From Megaustenia siamemsis (Eukaryota; Mollusca; Gastropoda; Stylommatophora; Ariophantidae): DNA of 64,000 bases. Shown piece by piece: positions 11,225 to 23,329 of this stretch. The first letter of the stretch is position 1; the number at the start of each line of letters is the position of its first letter. The stretch is from assembly GCA_032433765.1 (NCBI GenBank), contig JAVIAB010000041.1:77676335-77740334 (forward strand). Reading direction: 5' to 3'. The notes under the pieces are model-generated. The model was not told where the DNA came from. It worked only from the letters and a program-made list of their open reading frames with translations, and did not search any database. The translations under genes were made by a program, and so were the position numbers.

Positions 11225-12202
11225 TTTATATAACTGTACTGTTGTATGGGGTTCTTACACAACTGTACTGTTGTATGGGGTTCTTACACAACTGTAATGT
11301 TGTATGGGGTTCTTGCACAACTGTACTGTTGTATGGGGTTCTTACACAACTGTACTGTTGTATGGGGTTCTTGCACAACTGTACTGTTGTATGGAGTTCT
11401 TGCATAACTGTACTGTTGTATGGGGTTCTTACACAACTGTACTGTTGTATGGAGTTCTTGCACAACTGTACTGTTGTATGGGGTTCTTGCACAACTGTAC
11501 TGTTGTATGGGGTTCTTACACAACTGTACTGTTGTATGGAGTTCTTACACAACTGTACTGTTGGATGGAGTTCTTGCACAACTGTACTGTTGTATGGGGT
11601 TCTTGCACAACTGTACTGTTGTATGGAATTCTTGCACAACTATAATGTTATATGGGGTTCTTACACAACTGTACTGTTGTATGGAGTTCTTGCACAACTA
11701 TAATGTTATATGGGGTTCTTACACAACTGTACTGTTGTATGGAGTTCTTGCACAACTATAATGTTATATGGGGTTCTTACACAACTGTACTGTTGTATGG
11801 AGTTCTTGCACAACTATAATGTTATATGGGGTTCTTACACAACTGTACTGTTGTATGGAGTTTTTGCACAACTATAATGTTATATGGGGTTTTTGCACTA
11901 CTGTACTGTTGTATGTAGTTCTTGCATAAATGTACTGTGGTATATGGTTCTGGCATAAAGGTACTGTTATATGGGGTTCTTACATAAATGTACTGTTGTA
12001 TGGGGTTCTTACATAAATGTACTGTTGTATGGAGTTATTGCACAACTATAATGTTATTTGGGGCTTTTACACATCTGTACTGTTCTATGGAATTCTCACA
12101 CAACTGTACTATTGTATGGAGTTTTCGCGCAACTGTGCTGTTGTATGGGGTTCTTGCACAACTATACTGTTGTATGGGATTCTTATATAACTATACTGTT
12201 GA
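11225..12202. repeat. 29-bp minisatellite, left part
   Basis: About 33 copies of a 29-bp unit around ACTGTACTGTTGTATGGGGT, with TTCTTACACA and TTCTTGCACA variants. It stops where a LINE begins at about 12,203 and resumes at 14,521. Confidence 0.95.
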
Positions 12203-14524
12203 ATGGAGACAAGACCAGGGGCAGATTGCAATAGTGATCATGTACCAGTTGTGGGAAAGCTTAGAGTCAAGTTAAAAACAACAAAACGAGCCTCAGTTGA
12301 CATCAAGTTAAATTTAGATTTACTCAAAGCAGACAAGAAGCTGCAAGACAAATATAAAATCACAATTCAGAACTGGTACAATGCAATAGAGAAGATACAA
12401 AGCATTGATGAACAGTGGGAAATGCTAAAAGAATCAATGCAACAAACATCAAAAGAGTTCATACCACCAGTCAGGACAAATTCAAGAAAGAAATGGATGA
12501 CAGACGACATTTTGCAGCTAATGGATACAAGAAGAAGAAATAAAGAAAATAAATAAAGAGTATAAGAGATTAAATAAAGAAATTATAGTAAAATGCAACG
12601 AAGCAAAAGAAGAATGGCTAAAAGAGAGTTGCGAAGAGATTGAATTGCAAAAAAAAGGAGATGTTAAAGCTATATACAAACAAATTGAGGAATTAACAGG
12701 AAGAAAAACGCAATAAAAAATGGATGTCTAAGATCAAAAGAGGGAGAACTGAAAATTGATCAAGAAAGCATAAGGGAACGATGGACAGAATACATTAAAG
12801 ATATAGAAAGCAGGCAAAGCTCCTGGACCAGATAATATAACTAAAGAAGAGATTAAAGTCATGGGTCAGTTTGGAATAGAAATAATAACAAAAGCATTGA
12901 ATGATATCTACAACAGCGGATATATATACCAGACGACATGCTCAAATCAATATTCATAGCCCTACCAAAGAAATCAGGTGCGATTGAATGCGATGATCAT
13001 CGCACAATAAACCTTATGAGTCGTATGACTAAGATATTACTAAGAATCATCATGCGAAGAGTGAAGAGTGCGAAACAAAATCAGTCCAGAAATTAGCGAT
13101 GAACAGTATGGTTTTGCTAGAGATAAAGGAACAAGCAATGCCATTTATATCATAAGATCTTTAGTAGAAAGAGCCATAAAGGTGAAAACAGATCTATACC
13201 TATGTTTCATAGATTACACCAAGGCATTTGACAAAGTAAAGCACCAAGCAATAATCAACATTTTAGAAAGCATAAACGTTGACAGCAAAGATCTAAGAAT
13301 AATAAAGAACATGTACTGGCAACAAACAGCGGCCATAAGAACTGGAAACCAATTGGGAATGTTTCAACAAAAAAAAACAGGGTGTTAGACAGGGTTGTGT
13401 GCTGTCATCAGGTTTGTTTAATATTTATAGTGAGATTACTTTAAGATCCATAAGGGGCATGCCTGGAATAACAATTGGAGGTCATAAGTAAAAAGTAAAG
13501 TACCCCCGTCACGCCAAGTGGCGTATAGGGAAATATGGTGTTAGTTACCCTATATTTTACAGACCTTCAGCACATGATTTTTGGGGTAATGTGGTCAGTA
13601 TTACGCCCGTGCTGCTTTACTTTCCCAGAAAAAAATCCGGTACCCATTTAAGGCTGGGTGAACCCGGAAGCCGTCGGTTGGGATCGAACCCTACCCCTTG
13701 TCCGTGGTAGTCCAGTTCACTAACCACTGAGCTATCGCGGCTCCCAAGGTATGCTGATGATACAGTCTTAATCGCTAAGAGTGAAAATGAGTGACAAGAA
13801 ATGTTGGACATTATAGTAAAGAAAAGCAAAAAGAAAGGACTCAGCCTTAATGGGAAAAAGACAGATGTAATGGTAAGAACAAAGAAAAAGACATCACCTC
13901 AGTTCAAAATAAAGACAAGTTGAACAATATTAAAACAGGTAAATGAATTTAAATATTTGGGAACTTTGTTAACCTCAGACGGAAAATGTACAAAAGAGGT
14001 GAGATGTAGAATGGCTCAGGCAAAAGCATCCTTCCAGAAAATGAGGAAGATACTATGTAATCCATTTTTGACAATAGAAACAAGGAAAAGAGTTATTAAA
14101 TGTTATGTGTAATCAGTCTTGAAATATGGATGCGAATCATGGACAATAGGACAGCAGACAAGAAAGTCACTGGAGTCTGTAGCAATGTGGTTTTACAGAA
14201 GAATGTTGAGAGTACCATGGACAGCTAAGAAGAGTAATGAAAATGTTCTGAGAGAGGTCAAAGCAAAAAGAGAGCTAATTTCCAATATTAGGAAGAGACA
14301 ATCATAATTTTTTGGCCATGTAATGAGAAGAGAACAACTGGAATATATTGTAACAACTGGGAAAATTGAGGGACGAAGAGATAGAGGGAAATAAAGATAC
14401 CAGACACCTTAAGAGAATGGCTTGGCAGAAAGTCAACAACAGAAATGATAAATAGCTGCCGAGATCGAAAGTTGTGGAGAGACATGATCACCTACGCCAG
14501 TAGGCCTGGTACTTGATGATGATG
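12203..14524 (+). mobile_element. 5'-truncated LINE inside the minisatellite
   Basis: Starts at the end of the endonuclease domain (TRPGADCNSDHVPVVGKLRV at 12,206), continues with a linker (KKWMTDDILQLMDTRRRNKE), then APGPDNITKEEIK near 12,820, DEQYGFARDKGTSNAIY and FIDYTKAFDKVKHQ (13,068-13,388), GVRQGCVLSSGLFNIY (13,384-13,440), RYADDTVLIAKS (13,745-13,785), and the C-terminal LKYGCESWTIGQQTRKS (14,119-14,307). It ends in TTGATGATGATG at 14,513-14,524. Multiple frameshifts make it inactive. A SINE at 13,492-13,745 interrupts it just before the YADD motif. The flanks on both sides are the same 29-bp minisatellite. Confidence 0.92.
13492..13745 (-). mobile_element. tRNA-derived SINE (type A) inside the LINE
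   Basis: Reverse-oriented full-length type A SINE. On the minus strand it opens GGGAGCCGCGATAGCTCAGTGG (A box), then GGGTTCGATCCCAACCGACG (B box), GGGTACCGGATTTTTTTCTG, GGGCGTAATACTGACCACAT and a tail ending GGCGTGACGGGGGTACTTTA. It splits the reverse transcriptase frame of the surrounding LINE between the residues before RYADD and that motif, so it inserted later. Confidence 0.92.
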
Positions 14525-14850
14525 TTGTATGGGGTTATTGCACAACTGTACTGTTGTATGGGATTCTTTGTTACTATATTGTTATATGGGATTCGTTGTT
14601 ACTAAACTGTTGTATGGGGTTCTTGCACAACTGTTCTGTTGTATGGGGTTCTTGCACAACTGTACTGTTGTATGGGGTTCTTGCACAACTGTACTGTTGT
14701 ATGGTGTTCTTGCACAACTATACTATTGTATGGGGTTCTTGCACAATTTTAGTGTTATATGGGGTTCTTGCACAACTATTATGTTGTATGGGGTTCTTGC
14801 ACAATTTTACTGTTGTGTGGAGTTCTTGCATCACTATTCTATTGTATTGG
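14521..14850. repeat. 29-bp minisatellite, right part
   Basis: Continuation of the 29-bp array, about 11 copies with more variants (for example TTACTATATTGTTATATGG), running out near 14,850. Confidence 0.93.
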
Positions 14851-15345
14851 TGGAATTGGACAAAGCACTGTTATGTTGCACAGGCGCAGCTGTAAAAACT
14901 ATTTTATGACGAATTATTTTGAATATAGAACAAGTTGTATAACGTTGAGGAATTTCACATTGACAATCTAGCAGCATTTTTCCAACTAAGAATGAATTGT
15001 TCTTGATCTTAGCTGTTGCATGAGATAAACAGCACCGTCTTCCCTGAAAGCAGCAATGTAATTTGTCGTGCACAAAAGAAGTGCTTGACTCAGTTAAGTT
15101 GTGTGTGTCACAGAGAAGATGTGATTTCTGTAATTCCAACACATCTCGTTTACTTGCTGTAGTGTGGAATGCATCAGCATATTTTGTAATATTAGTTGTT
15201 GATCAACTATATTATGTTGCACTTACGGGCATTCTTTAATTAATGAAAGGTGTTGATGGAATACTGGCGGATACTAATCTCAAATGTGGCAGAAACAAGT
15301 GTACTGCCACTGTAAGAACATGTTTTTTGAATGAACTGTGTTGTG
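14851..15345. other. Intron sequence, nothing recognised
   Basis: No gene or element recognised between the two minisatellites. Confidence 0.4.
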
Positions 15346-15975
15346 CCTCCACGTCAATCTTTATGTTACGGGCAACAACATTGTGTACCAGTACGACAAT
15401 CTTTATGTCACTGGTACAACACTGTGTACCAGCCCAACAATCCTTATGTCACTGGTATAACAATATGTACCCGCCCGACAATCTTTATGTCGCTGGTACA
15501 ATATTGTGTACCAGCCCGACAATACCTATGCCACTGTTACAACACTGTGTACCTGCACCACACTATATATCACTGTTAGTGCACTGTGTACCTGCACCAC
15601 ACTATATATCACTGTTACAACACTGTGTACCTGCACCACACTATATATCACTGTTACAACACTGTGCACCTGCACCACACTATATATCACTGTTACAACA
15701 CTGTGCACCTGCACCACACTATATATCACTGTTACAACACTGTGCACCTGCACCACACTATATATCACTGGTACAACACTGTGCACCTGCACCACACTAT
15801 ATATCACTGTTACAACACTGTGTACCTGCACGACAATCTTTATGTCACTGTCAAAAACATTGTGTACCAGCCCGACAATCTTTATGTGACTGGCAACAAC
15901 ATTGTGCACCAGCCCGACAATCTTTATGTCACTGGCAGCAACATGTTGTTCTTGCAGGACAATCATCAAGTCACT
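15346..15975. repeat. 39-bp minisatellite with flanking 30-33-bp variants
   Basis: Central copies carry ACACTATATATCACTGTTAC and ACACTGTGCACCTGCACC (39-bp period, 15,540-15,830). The edges are variants with ACAATCTTTATGTCACTGG. Overlapping open frames on both strands are repeat artefacts. Confidence 0.93.
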
Positions 15976-16320
15976 GGCACTACTTCTGTGAATTAGCCGG
16001 ATAATTTAACAAGCGTATTTCGTATTTTATATTTTTGATATCTTTGTTTATACAGGATAGTATAATGGTTTTTCTATTTATTTATTTTTTTTTACAGAAT
16101 CGTTTATTAACTTTTAACGTTTTTTGTAACCCACTCGCGTTTTAACCTTACGTGTCTGCAAATGAGGCATTCAAGAAATTGATTAAAATAAAACAAGTTT
16201 GATCTGTTGTGTCTGTGACAGACATTCTAACTTTATTTTCTAAAAGTCAGGGTGAAGGCTGATGTTGAGGATTAAAGTGCATTGTTGTCATTCTCTAGTA
16301 AAGCCCGTGAACGTGCACTT
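15976..16320. other. Intron sequence, nothing recognised
   Basis: AT-rich sequence without recognised features, ending at the CUB6 N exon donor. Confidence 0.4.
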
Positions 16321-16327
16321 TTCTTAC

Positions 16328-16409
16328 CTGGGATATGCTAGTGGATAATTAGGTGAGGTCAGGTATTTTACCTCTTGAGTAGCAAATAGAGTGGCACGAT
16401 TACAAACAC
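16328..16409 (-). CDS. CUB6 exon N
   Basis: N-terminal third of CUB6, 82 nt, with a TTGCAG acceptor and GTAAGA donor. It reads GVCNRATLFATQEVKY then LTSPNYPLAYP, with Cys1. The intron that follows (to 6,053) is about 10.3 kb, the longest in the window, and holds the 14-bp satellite, the 29-bp and 39-bp minisatellites, a LINE and a SINE. Confidence 0.94.
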
Positions 16410-16524
16410 CTGCAACACAGGTAACATATTTTATGTCTGTTGGAGGTATATGAGTTTTCACAAGTTTATGACAAAAACTATACATATATATATATATTGA
16501 CATCTGGAACATTTTTATTGCTCC

Positions 16525-16960
16525 TTTATTTTTGTTTTATCTCTGTTGATTTAAATTCATATGTATGATAGCAATTAATGTCATTATTGCCTTTGCAACA
16601 TTTATTCATTATGTAATCAATGTTAAATCTAAATAGAAATGGTGATAGTTTACATCCCTGTTTGACTCCTGTTTCAAGCTGAAACCAACCACTCATTCCT
16701 TTGTCTGTGTAAGTTGCGCAAGTATAGACTTCATATATGCGTTTTATAGTCTTGATAATTATTGGTGGTATTTTGTAATGTTTTAAGATATTACACAAGG
16801 ACAATCTATGTATGCCGTCAAGCACTTTTTTAAATCAACGGAATCGTTGCTTATAATTGCTGTTTTTCGTCATGTTCTTCTAGTATTAATTTTAAAGTTA
16901 ACATTTGGTCAAGACAACTTCAACTCTTTCTCAATCCTGCTTGCTCTTCGCGCATATAGT
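16525..16960 (-). mobile_element. LINE reverse transcriptase fragment
   Basis: Minus-strand relic with SLCNILKHYKIPPIIIKTIK, CATYTDKGMSGWFQLETGVK and QGCKLSPFLFRFNIDYIM, matching RT motifs before the YADD block. The upstream part (16,830-16,960) is frame-broken but still resembles the segment before SVDL..L. It lies 116 bp from the CUB6 N exon acceptor. Confidence 0.8.
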
Positions 16961-16962
16961 TT

Positions 16963-17455
16963 ATATATATGGCCTTTGGCGACTTGACACCCGGTTGGGT
17001 TCAAGCAATTATGATAAGTCAGTAGTTTAATGTCTCATTAGTGCCTCATACTGAGTGCTGTTTTACTGTACATCTTTTCTCGTAGCTGAATTTGCCAATC
17101 CTGGACAGACAGATTCATCCACAGAACGAGCAAGGTGTATTTGCGGTACCTGGCCTTGTCTTTTTCTCTTGCGATCTGTCTTCTGAATTTGATACCTGCA
17201 CTGTCTCGAAAGATGCTATGCCATTTTTTTACTTTTCCTCTACGATCCGCAGCCACATTTCCCAGTTCCTTTCACTGACAGAAAATTTCTTCAAGGAAGC
17301 CCTGCAAACATCCTTATATATAAGCACTGGTCTGCCCTTTGGTCTGTTTCCGTCCTTAAGTTCGCCATACAATATTTGTTTGGGAATACGATCGTTTGCC
17401 ATTCTTCTTACATGGCCCAGCCACCCTAGTCTAGGAATCCTAATATATATATATA
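16963..17455 (-). mobile_element. LINE C-terminal fragment
   Basis: Minus-strand copy of the family that also occurs at 33,060-37,285 (+). It reads RLGWLGHVRRMANDRIPKQI, YGELKDGNRPKGRPV, YKDVCRASLKKFSVSERNW, ending with YTLLVLWMNLSVQDW and a TATATATA tail near 16,965. Frame-broken. Confidence 0.85.
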
Positions 17456-17645
17456 TATAATATGTTCAGCGTGATTCTACATAGACCATTAGAGATATAC
17501 TATATCACATATATCATACATTATACAATAAAACATGATATCTGATGACATAGAGTTTATGTTAAATCACAACTTTTAAACAAATCAGGGAGAGAGAGAT
17601 CGCGGACGACAAGGAGAGAAATTACTAGATAGTATTGTGTCATGG

Positions 17646-17907
17646 AGGGAGACTTGATTGCTCAGTGGTTAGTGGACTGGACTTCAAATGACAAGACGTA
17701 GGATTCGATCCCAACCGACGGCTTCCGAGTACACCCACCCTTAAATGGGTACCTGATTATTTCTGGGAAAGTAAAGCGGCACGGGCGTAATACCGACCAC
17801 ATTACCCCAAACATCATGTACTGAAGGTCTGTAACATTTATGGTCGCTAACACCGTACTCCCTATACGTCTCTGGCGTGACAGTGGGCTCTTTACTATTT
17901 TCTTTTG
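17646..17907 (+). mobile_element. tRNA-derived SINE (type A) with target duplication
   Basis: TTGCTCAGTGGTTAG (A box region), GGATTCGATCCCAACC (B box), GGGCGTAATACCGACCAC, CTGAAGGTCTGTAAC and a GGCTCTTTACT tail. It is flanked by a 9-bp direct repeat GTGTCATGG (17,637-17,645 and 17,908-17,916), the expected target-site duplication. Confidence 0.92.
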
Positions 17908-18095
17908 GTGTCATGGCGTGGAAAACAGTCACCAATCGAGCTGATACGATACACGTGGATACAATGGTTGTGGAAGGACCTGATCGCTTACCACAACCGT
18001 TATGACACATGATGATAATGTAAACAAATCTTAGCATCTTCAGGGCATTATAATCCCATAACTAAATTTGTTGATTTTGCTATAGATAGTGTTAC

Positions 18096-18254
18096 CTGAT
18101 GTATTGTATGTCTGGTATCCTAACTTGAACCCTCTGGTGCCAAGAACCGAATCAGAATGGAAGACAAGAGTCATGGACGAGCCAGTGCTTGTGAACTGTG
18201 TAGACGGAACGTGGCCACATAACACGTCTATTCTGGGAGAGTCAACGCTGTAAC
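18096..18254 (-). CDS. CUB5 exon C
   Basis: C-terminal third of CUB5, 159 nt, with an ATTTAG acceptor and GTAACA donor. It has Cys4 in DVLCGHVPS, then TQFTSTGSSMTLVFHSD and TRGFKLGYQ. Asp in HSDS keeps the third calcium-site ligand. Phase 1 at both ends. Confidence 0.95.
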
Positions 18255-18449
18255 CTAAATAGTATACGTCATGTCATTGACATTGTTCAAGGATACTGCT
18301 CTATATTTTCATCCTACTTGATATTTCAACATATTATGTATTCTCGTGTTTTACATTGAAGTTACCATTTTATGTGAACCAAGTATGTGTACATCATTAA
18401 CGTAGCATTTCTCAAACTAGAAAATTTATTTTATTGTAAATGTCAAACA

Positions 18450-18520
18450 TTATTTACATCATCGTCATCATCATTGAGTGCCGTCTGCGCATCGAAGGTT
18501 GGCTACATTATTTTGCTTCT
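18450..18520 (-). mobile_element. Solo LINE 3' tail
   Basis: CATCATCGTCATCATCATTG followed by GAGTGCCGTCTGCGCATCGA and AGGTTGGCTAC. The second part matches the 3' end of the full-length LINE at 33,383-33,412. Only the extreme 3' end is present. Confidence 0.75.
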
Positions 18521-19140
18521 TACTTTTGAAGATTATTAGATAAAAGGAACCTGTTTTCTGTCGTGAGCAGATACTTTTTTAAAGCTCAATTGTGTTCTTT
18601 TCTTTCTTGTGCTCGCAGCAGATAAAAGGAAAGCAAGTCCTTTCCACCATCCACCCCTAGAGGGTTATTAAGTGTTTTGAAGCGAGGCTATAATATTTAT
18701 GCCTTTCGACCCATATGTCCGACTTCACCATGACATTTGTGATATGAGTTTACATTCCCTCTCGATCCCTATATACAAGGTCAGACGTGTTGGTTTGTTC
18801 CTAGCAGCTAATGGTGCATACTGATCCAGATAGTTCATGTTCACAGGTCATGACAGCAACAATCAGCTATGAGTCGCAAACAGCGTTCAAGTCTTGAAGA
18901 CATTTGCCCTTGTTCTCATTCACCAACCGCTTTTATGTGGGTTAATGACGTGTCATTATCTGGTTATCTAGTTTCATCAAAAGCGTTAGTGCTATCTCAT
19001 ATAGTTTGACTTCAGTTGTAACAAAACATATAACATCCACAACAAAAAAGTAAATTGAACGTGAGTAATTGTAAACATATATTGTGTTCTTACATTCTCA
19101 AGAAGATACCTTCCATCAAATGTCCAATCACATATTCCCT
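18521..19140. other. Intron sequence, nothing recognised
   Basis: No gene, array or element recognised in this part of the CUB5 M-to-C intron. Confidence 0.4.
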
Positions 19141-19925
19141 GAAACGCTTTCCTGCTCTGTCCAGGGTACAATCACACATTCTCAAGAATATAATTTTCTC
19201 TGTCCAGGGTACAATCACACATTCTCAAGAATATAATTTTCTCTGTCCAGGGTACAATCACACATTCTCAAGAATATAATTTTCTCTGTTCAAGGTACAA
19301 TCACACATTCTCGAGAATATAATTTTCTCTGTTCAAGGTACAATCACACATTCTCAAGAATATAATTTTCTCTGTTCAAGGTACAATCACGCAGTCTTAA
19401 GAATATATTTTTTTTCTGTCCAGGGTACAATCACACATTCTCAAGAATATAATTTTCTCTGTTCAAGGTACAATCACACATTCTCAAGAATATAATTTTC
19501 TCTGTTCAAGGTACAATCACACATTCTCAAGAATATAATTTTTTTCTGTCCAGGGTACAATCACACATTCTCAAGAATATAATTTTCTCTGTTCAAGGTA
19601 CAATCACACATTCTCAAGAATATAATTTCCTCTGTTCAAGGTACAATCACACATTCTCAAGAATATAATTTTCTCTGTTCAAGGTACAATCACACATTCT
19701 CAAGAATATATTTTTTTTCTTCCAAGGTACAATCACACATTCTCAAGAATATAATTTTCTCTGTCCAGGGTACAATCACACATTCTCAAGAATATATTTT
19801 TTTCTGTCCAGGGTACAATCACACATTCTCAAGGATATATTTTTTTTCTGTCCAAGGGTACAATCACACATTCTCAAAAATATATTTGTTTCTGTCCAGG
19901 GTACAATCATACATTCTCAACAACA
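19141..19925. repeat. 43-bp minisatellite
   Basis: About 18 copies of a unit with GGTACAATCACACATTCTCA and AGAATATAATTTTCTCTG, alternating TCCAGG and TTCAAG linkers. Several units have longer T runs. Confidence 0.95.
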
Positions 19926-20059
19926 AAGCCTGCTGTGCCCAAGATCAATTTACTGTCATGTTTCCTACTGTCGTGTTTCTTAATTTTATGTTTCTAATTT
20001 CATGCATCCTATTGTCATGTTTCCTATTGCCATGTTTCCTATTCCATGTCATGTTTCCA

Positions 20060-20285
20060 GAGAGACATTAAGAAGAACATTGATGAGAGTGGCAAGAGCA
20101 GCAGGAATCGGCTTCCTCAATGAGATAGAGTTGTTTGCACAGAACAGACAAATGGCGAGTTTTGATAAAAAATCTAAACAAGGATTGAAAGCTGCTAGAA
20201 TAAAAATTTAGATAAGAGAAAGAGTATCTAGGTCTATGCCCTATATGCCGGCTACGGCTCGAAGGGTCAATAGATAGATAAACAT
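20060..20285 (+). mobile_element. LINE 3' end fragment with TAGA tail
   Basis: Second copy of the element at 6,265-6,447: TTTCCAGAGAGACATTAAGA, then a short frame with FLNEIELFAQNRQM and KGLKAARIKI-like end, GCCGGCTACGGCTCGAAGGG and CAATAGATAGATAAA tail. The paired copies share a common 3' boundary, as expected for LINE or SINE 3' ends. Confidence 0.72.
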
Positions 20286-20520
20286 ATATTTGCTATTTTC
20301 ATGTATCCTATTGTCATAGTTTCTATTGCAACATGTTTACTTTGATTATAATCTTCTTTGAGCAGCTGTGCCAGGGAATTGGTGCATTTTTAATTTTGAT
20401 GTTTCCAATCTGTTCTAATACAAACTATTTGGCAAATTACTCTTTGTATATATTGCACATCAAAGAGATCATATCATAATGATACCACGAACTTCTATTT
20501 AACCAAATTTACGTTAGTTT
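20286..20520. other. Intron sequence, nothing recognised
   Basis: AT-rich sequence just 3' (in transcription order) of the CUB5 M exon; no feature recognised. Confidence 0.4.
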
Positions 20521-20527
20521 ACCACAC

Positions 20528-20655
20528 CGTCGTAAATAGCCAAATAGTCAAAAACACATGACGACAAGGTGCCCTCTATGTAGAAATCCAAAACCTCCAA
20601 CATAACCACCTTCGTTGATAAAGAAGCTGTGATGTGCCAGGAGCAGTCGATGTTA
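20528..20655 (-). CDS. CUB5 exon M, unusual donor
   Basis: Central part of CUB5, 128 nt, with a TTCCCAG acceptor. It reads NIDCSWHITASLSTK with Cys2, LDFYIEGTLS, and SCVFDYLAIYD with Cys3. The phase-correct donor is GTGTGG, weaker than every other donor in the gene. A better-looking GTAAAC lies 5 nt further on but would break the frame. Length and phase otherwise match the family. Confidence 0.92.
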
Positions 20656-20746
20656 CTGGGAAAGAAGATTTTAACACTCAATTAATTTGTAAATATGTAT
20701 ATGTTCAATATGATAATTAAAGGTGCACGTTCTGGTTCTACATACA

Positions 20747-20845
20747 TATCAGCATCATCATGTGTCGTACCGATTGGCGAAAGCGATCATATATTTCCAC
20801 AATTTTCTATTTACAGTGCGTCGTATGAATTATGTTTTTCAGACC
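20747..20845 (-). mobile_element. Solo LINE 3' tail
   Basis: ATCAGCATCATCATG, then TACCGATTGGCGAAAGCGAT, CATATATTTCCACAATTTTC and TACAGTGCGTCGTATGAATT. It aligns with 32,136-32,240 (TACCGGTTGCCGTAGACGAT, CTACAGTGCATCGTATCC), so both are reverse-oriented 3' ends of one family. Confidence 0.72.
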
Positions 20846-22620
20846 TGGAGCTAAATTGTTAATAAACACAGATCTGGGACTAGGTTGTTAACAAACGGAG
20901 TTGTGGGATCTAAGTTGATAACAGAGATCTGGAGCTAAGGTGATAACAAACACATATCTGGAGCTAAGGTGATAACAAACATATATCTGTAGCTAAGGTG
21001 ATAACAAACACATATCTGGAGCTAAGGTGATAACAAACACATATCTGTAGCTAAGGTGATAACAAACACATATCTGGAGCTAAGGTGATAACAAACACAT
21101 ATCTGGAGCTAAGGTGATAACAAACACATATCTGGAGCTAAGGTGATAACAAACACATATCTTGAGCTAAGGTGATAACAAACACATATCTGGAGCTAAG
21201 GTGATAACAAACATATATCTGGAGCTAAGGTGATAACAAACACATATCTGGAGCTAAGGTGATAACAAACTCATATCTGGAGCTAAGGTGATAACAAACA
21301 CATATCTGGAGCTAAGGTGACAACGAACACATATATGGAGCTAAGGTGATAACAAACATATATCTGGAGCTAAGGTGATAACAAACACATATCTGGAGAT
21401 AAGGTGATAACAAACACATATCTGTAGCTAAGGCGATAACAAACACATATATGGAGCTAAGGTGATAACAAACACATATCTGGAGCTAAGGCGATAACAA
21501 ACACATATCTGGAGCTAAGGTGATAACAAACACTTATCTGGAGCTAAGGTGATAACAAACTCATATCTAGAGCTAAGGTGATAACAAACACACATCTGTA
21601 GCTAAGGTGATAACAAACACATATCTGGAGCTAAGGTGATAACAAACACATATCTGGAGCTAAGGTGATAACAAACACATATCTGGAGCTAAGGTGATAA
21701 CAAACACATATCTGGAGCTAAGGTGATAACAAACACATATCTGGAGCTAAGGTGATAACAAACATATATCTGGAGCTAAGGTGATAACAAACACATATCT
21801 GGAGCTAAGGTGATAACAAACTCATATCTGGAGCTAAGGTGATAACAAACACATATCTGGAGCTAAGGTGATAACAAACACATATATGGAGCTAAGGTGA
21901 TAACAAACATATATCTGGAGCTAAGGTGATAACAAACACATATCTGGAGCTAAGGTGATAACAAACACATATCTGTAGCTAAGGCGATAACAAACACATA
22001 TATGGAGCTAAGGTGATAACAAACACATATCTGGAGCTAAGGTGATAACAAACACATATCTGGAGCTAAGGTGATAACAAACACTTATCTGGAGCTAAGG
22101 TGATAACAAACTCATATCTGGAGCTAAGGTGATAACAAACTCATATCTGGAGCTAAGGTAACAAACTCATATCTGGAGATAAGGTGATAACACACTCATA
22201 TCTGGAGCTAAGGTGATAACAAACTCATATCTGGAGCTAAGGTAATAACAAACTCATATCTGGAGCTAAGGTGATAACAAACTCATATCTGGAGCTAAGG
22301 TGATAACAAACTCATATCTGGAGCTAAGGTGATAACAAACTCATATCTGGAGCTAAAGTAATAACAAATACATATCTGGAGCTAAGGTAATAACAAATAC
22401 ATATCTTGAGCTAAGGTAATAACAAATACATATCTGGAGCTAAGGTAATAACAAACACATATCTGGAGCTAAGGTGATAACCAACACATATCTGGAGCTA
22501 AGGTGATAACAAACTCATATATGGAGCTAAGGTAATAACAAATACATATCTGGAGCTAAGGTAATAACAAATACATATCTGGAGCTAAGGTGATAACAAA
22601 GTCATATCTGGAACTAATGG
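20846..22620. repeat. 29-bp minisatellite, about 1.75 kb
   Basis: About 60 copies with ATATCTGGAGCTAAGGTGAT and AACAAACAC. Variants ACTCATATC and GGTAATAACAAATAC are clustered at 22,080-22,610. The segment around 21,190-21,480 recurs near 21,740-22,020, indicating an internal duplication of several units. Unrelated in sequence to the other 29-bp array. Confidence 0.95.
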
Positions 22621-23100
22621 GTGGCCAATAATGGTGTCACCGGACCAACACGTTTGATGTGATCATTTGTAGACTGATTATATTTGTGATGCACAGTTAT
22701 TTATATGTCGCTCGAAACTGCGTCGATTTGTAATTTATCTACTTACATTGACTATTATATATATATATATATATATATATATCCCAATATGGTATTGGTA
22801 TATCTTTTATCTAACGACGCTAAATATTTCACTCCATCAAATTAACTCCTTTAGGTGTCGACTTAAATCTGTCATGTTCCATTCAGTTCAGGTCTTCTTA
22901 TAGCTTGTCTGACTGTTTATATGTCATTGTTATGTCATAATAAAATAGAACTTCGTTTCTTTTATGTCGGTCATGCTTGCTACATTATGTGAATGGTTCA
23001 TGTAAGCAATTTTACCATAGGACACGTTGTAGCTTTTAATGAGAATAACTATGATGTTGTTGGTATCGGCTTTTATGTTTACAATGTTAATGATGATAAT
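22621..23100. other. Intron sequence with TA microsatellite
   Basis: Holds a (TA)n tract at about 22,755-22,782 and otherwise nothing recognised. Confidence 0.6.
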
Positions 23101-23113
23101 GTGTTACTATTAC

Positions 23114-23198
23114 CTTGGATAACTGTTGGGGTAGCCAGGGGAGGTAATGTACTTCGCAGTTGCGTTGGCCCATAGGTTGTTATCTCCACACCACTGAA
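23114..23198 (-). CDS. CUB5 exon N
   Basis: N-terminal third of CUB5, 85 nt, with an ATTGCAG acceptor and GTAATA donor. It reads VQWCGDNNLWANATAKY then ITSPGYPNSYP. NAT is a potential N-glycosylation site. The length (27 full codons) and the CGDxxLWA start match CUB3. Confidence 0.94.
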
Positions 23199-23329
23199 CT
23201 GCAATAGACACATTATTTCATGTAGTACCAGACATTTATATTTGGAACATAAATACATGAAAACTAGTTTATTTTTGCGCATGATAAACCTGTGTATAGG
23301 ACTTAATGGAAAATAGTCACGGAAAATTA

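Noticed and set aside
19141..22620. Regularly spaced repeats that could suggest CRISPR arrays
   Set aside because: Units are directly adjacent with no unique spacers, and the context is a eukaryotic intron.
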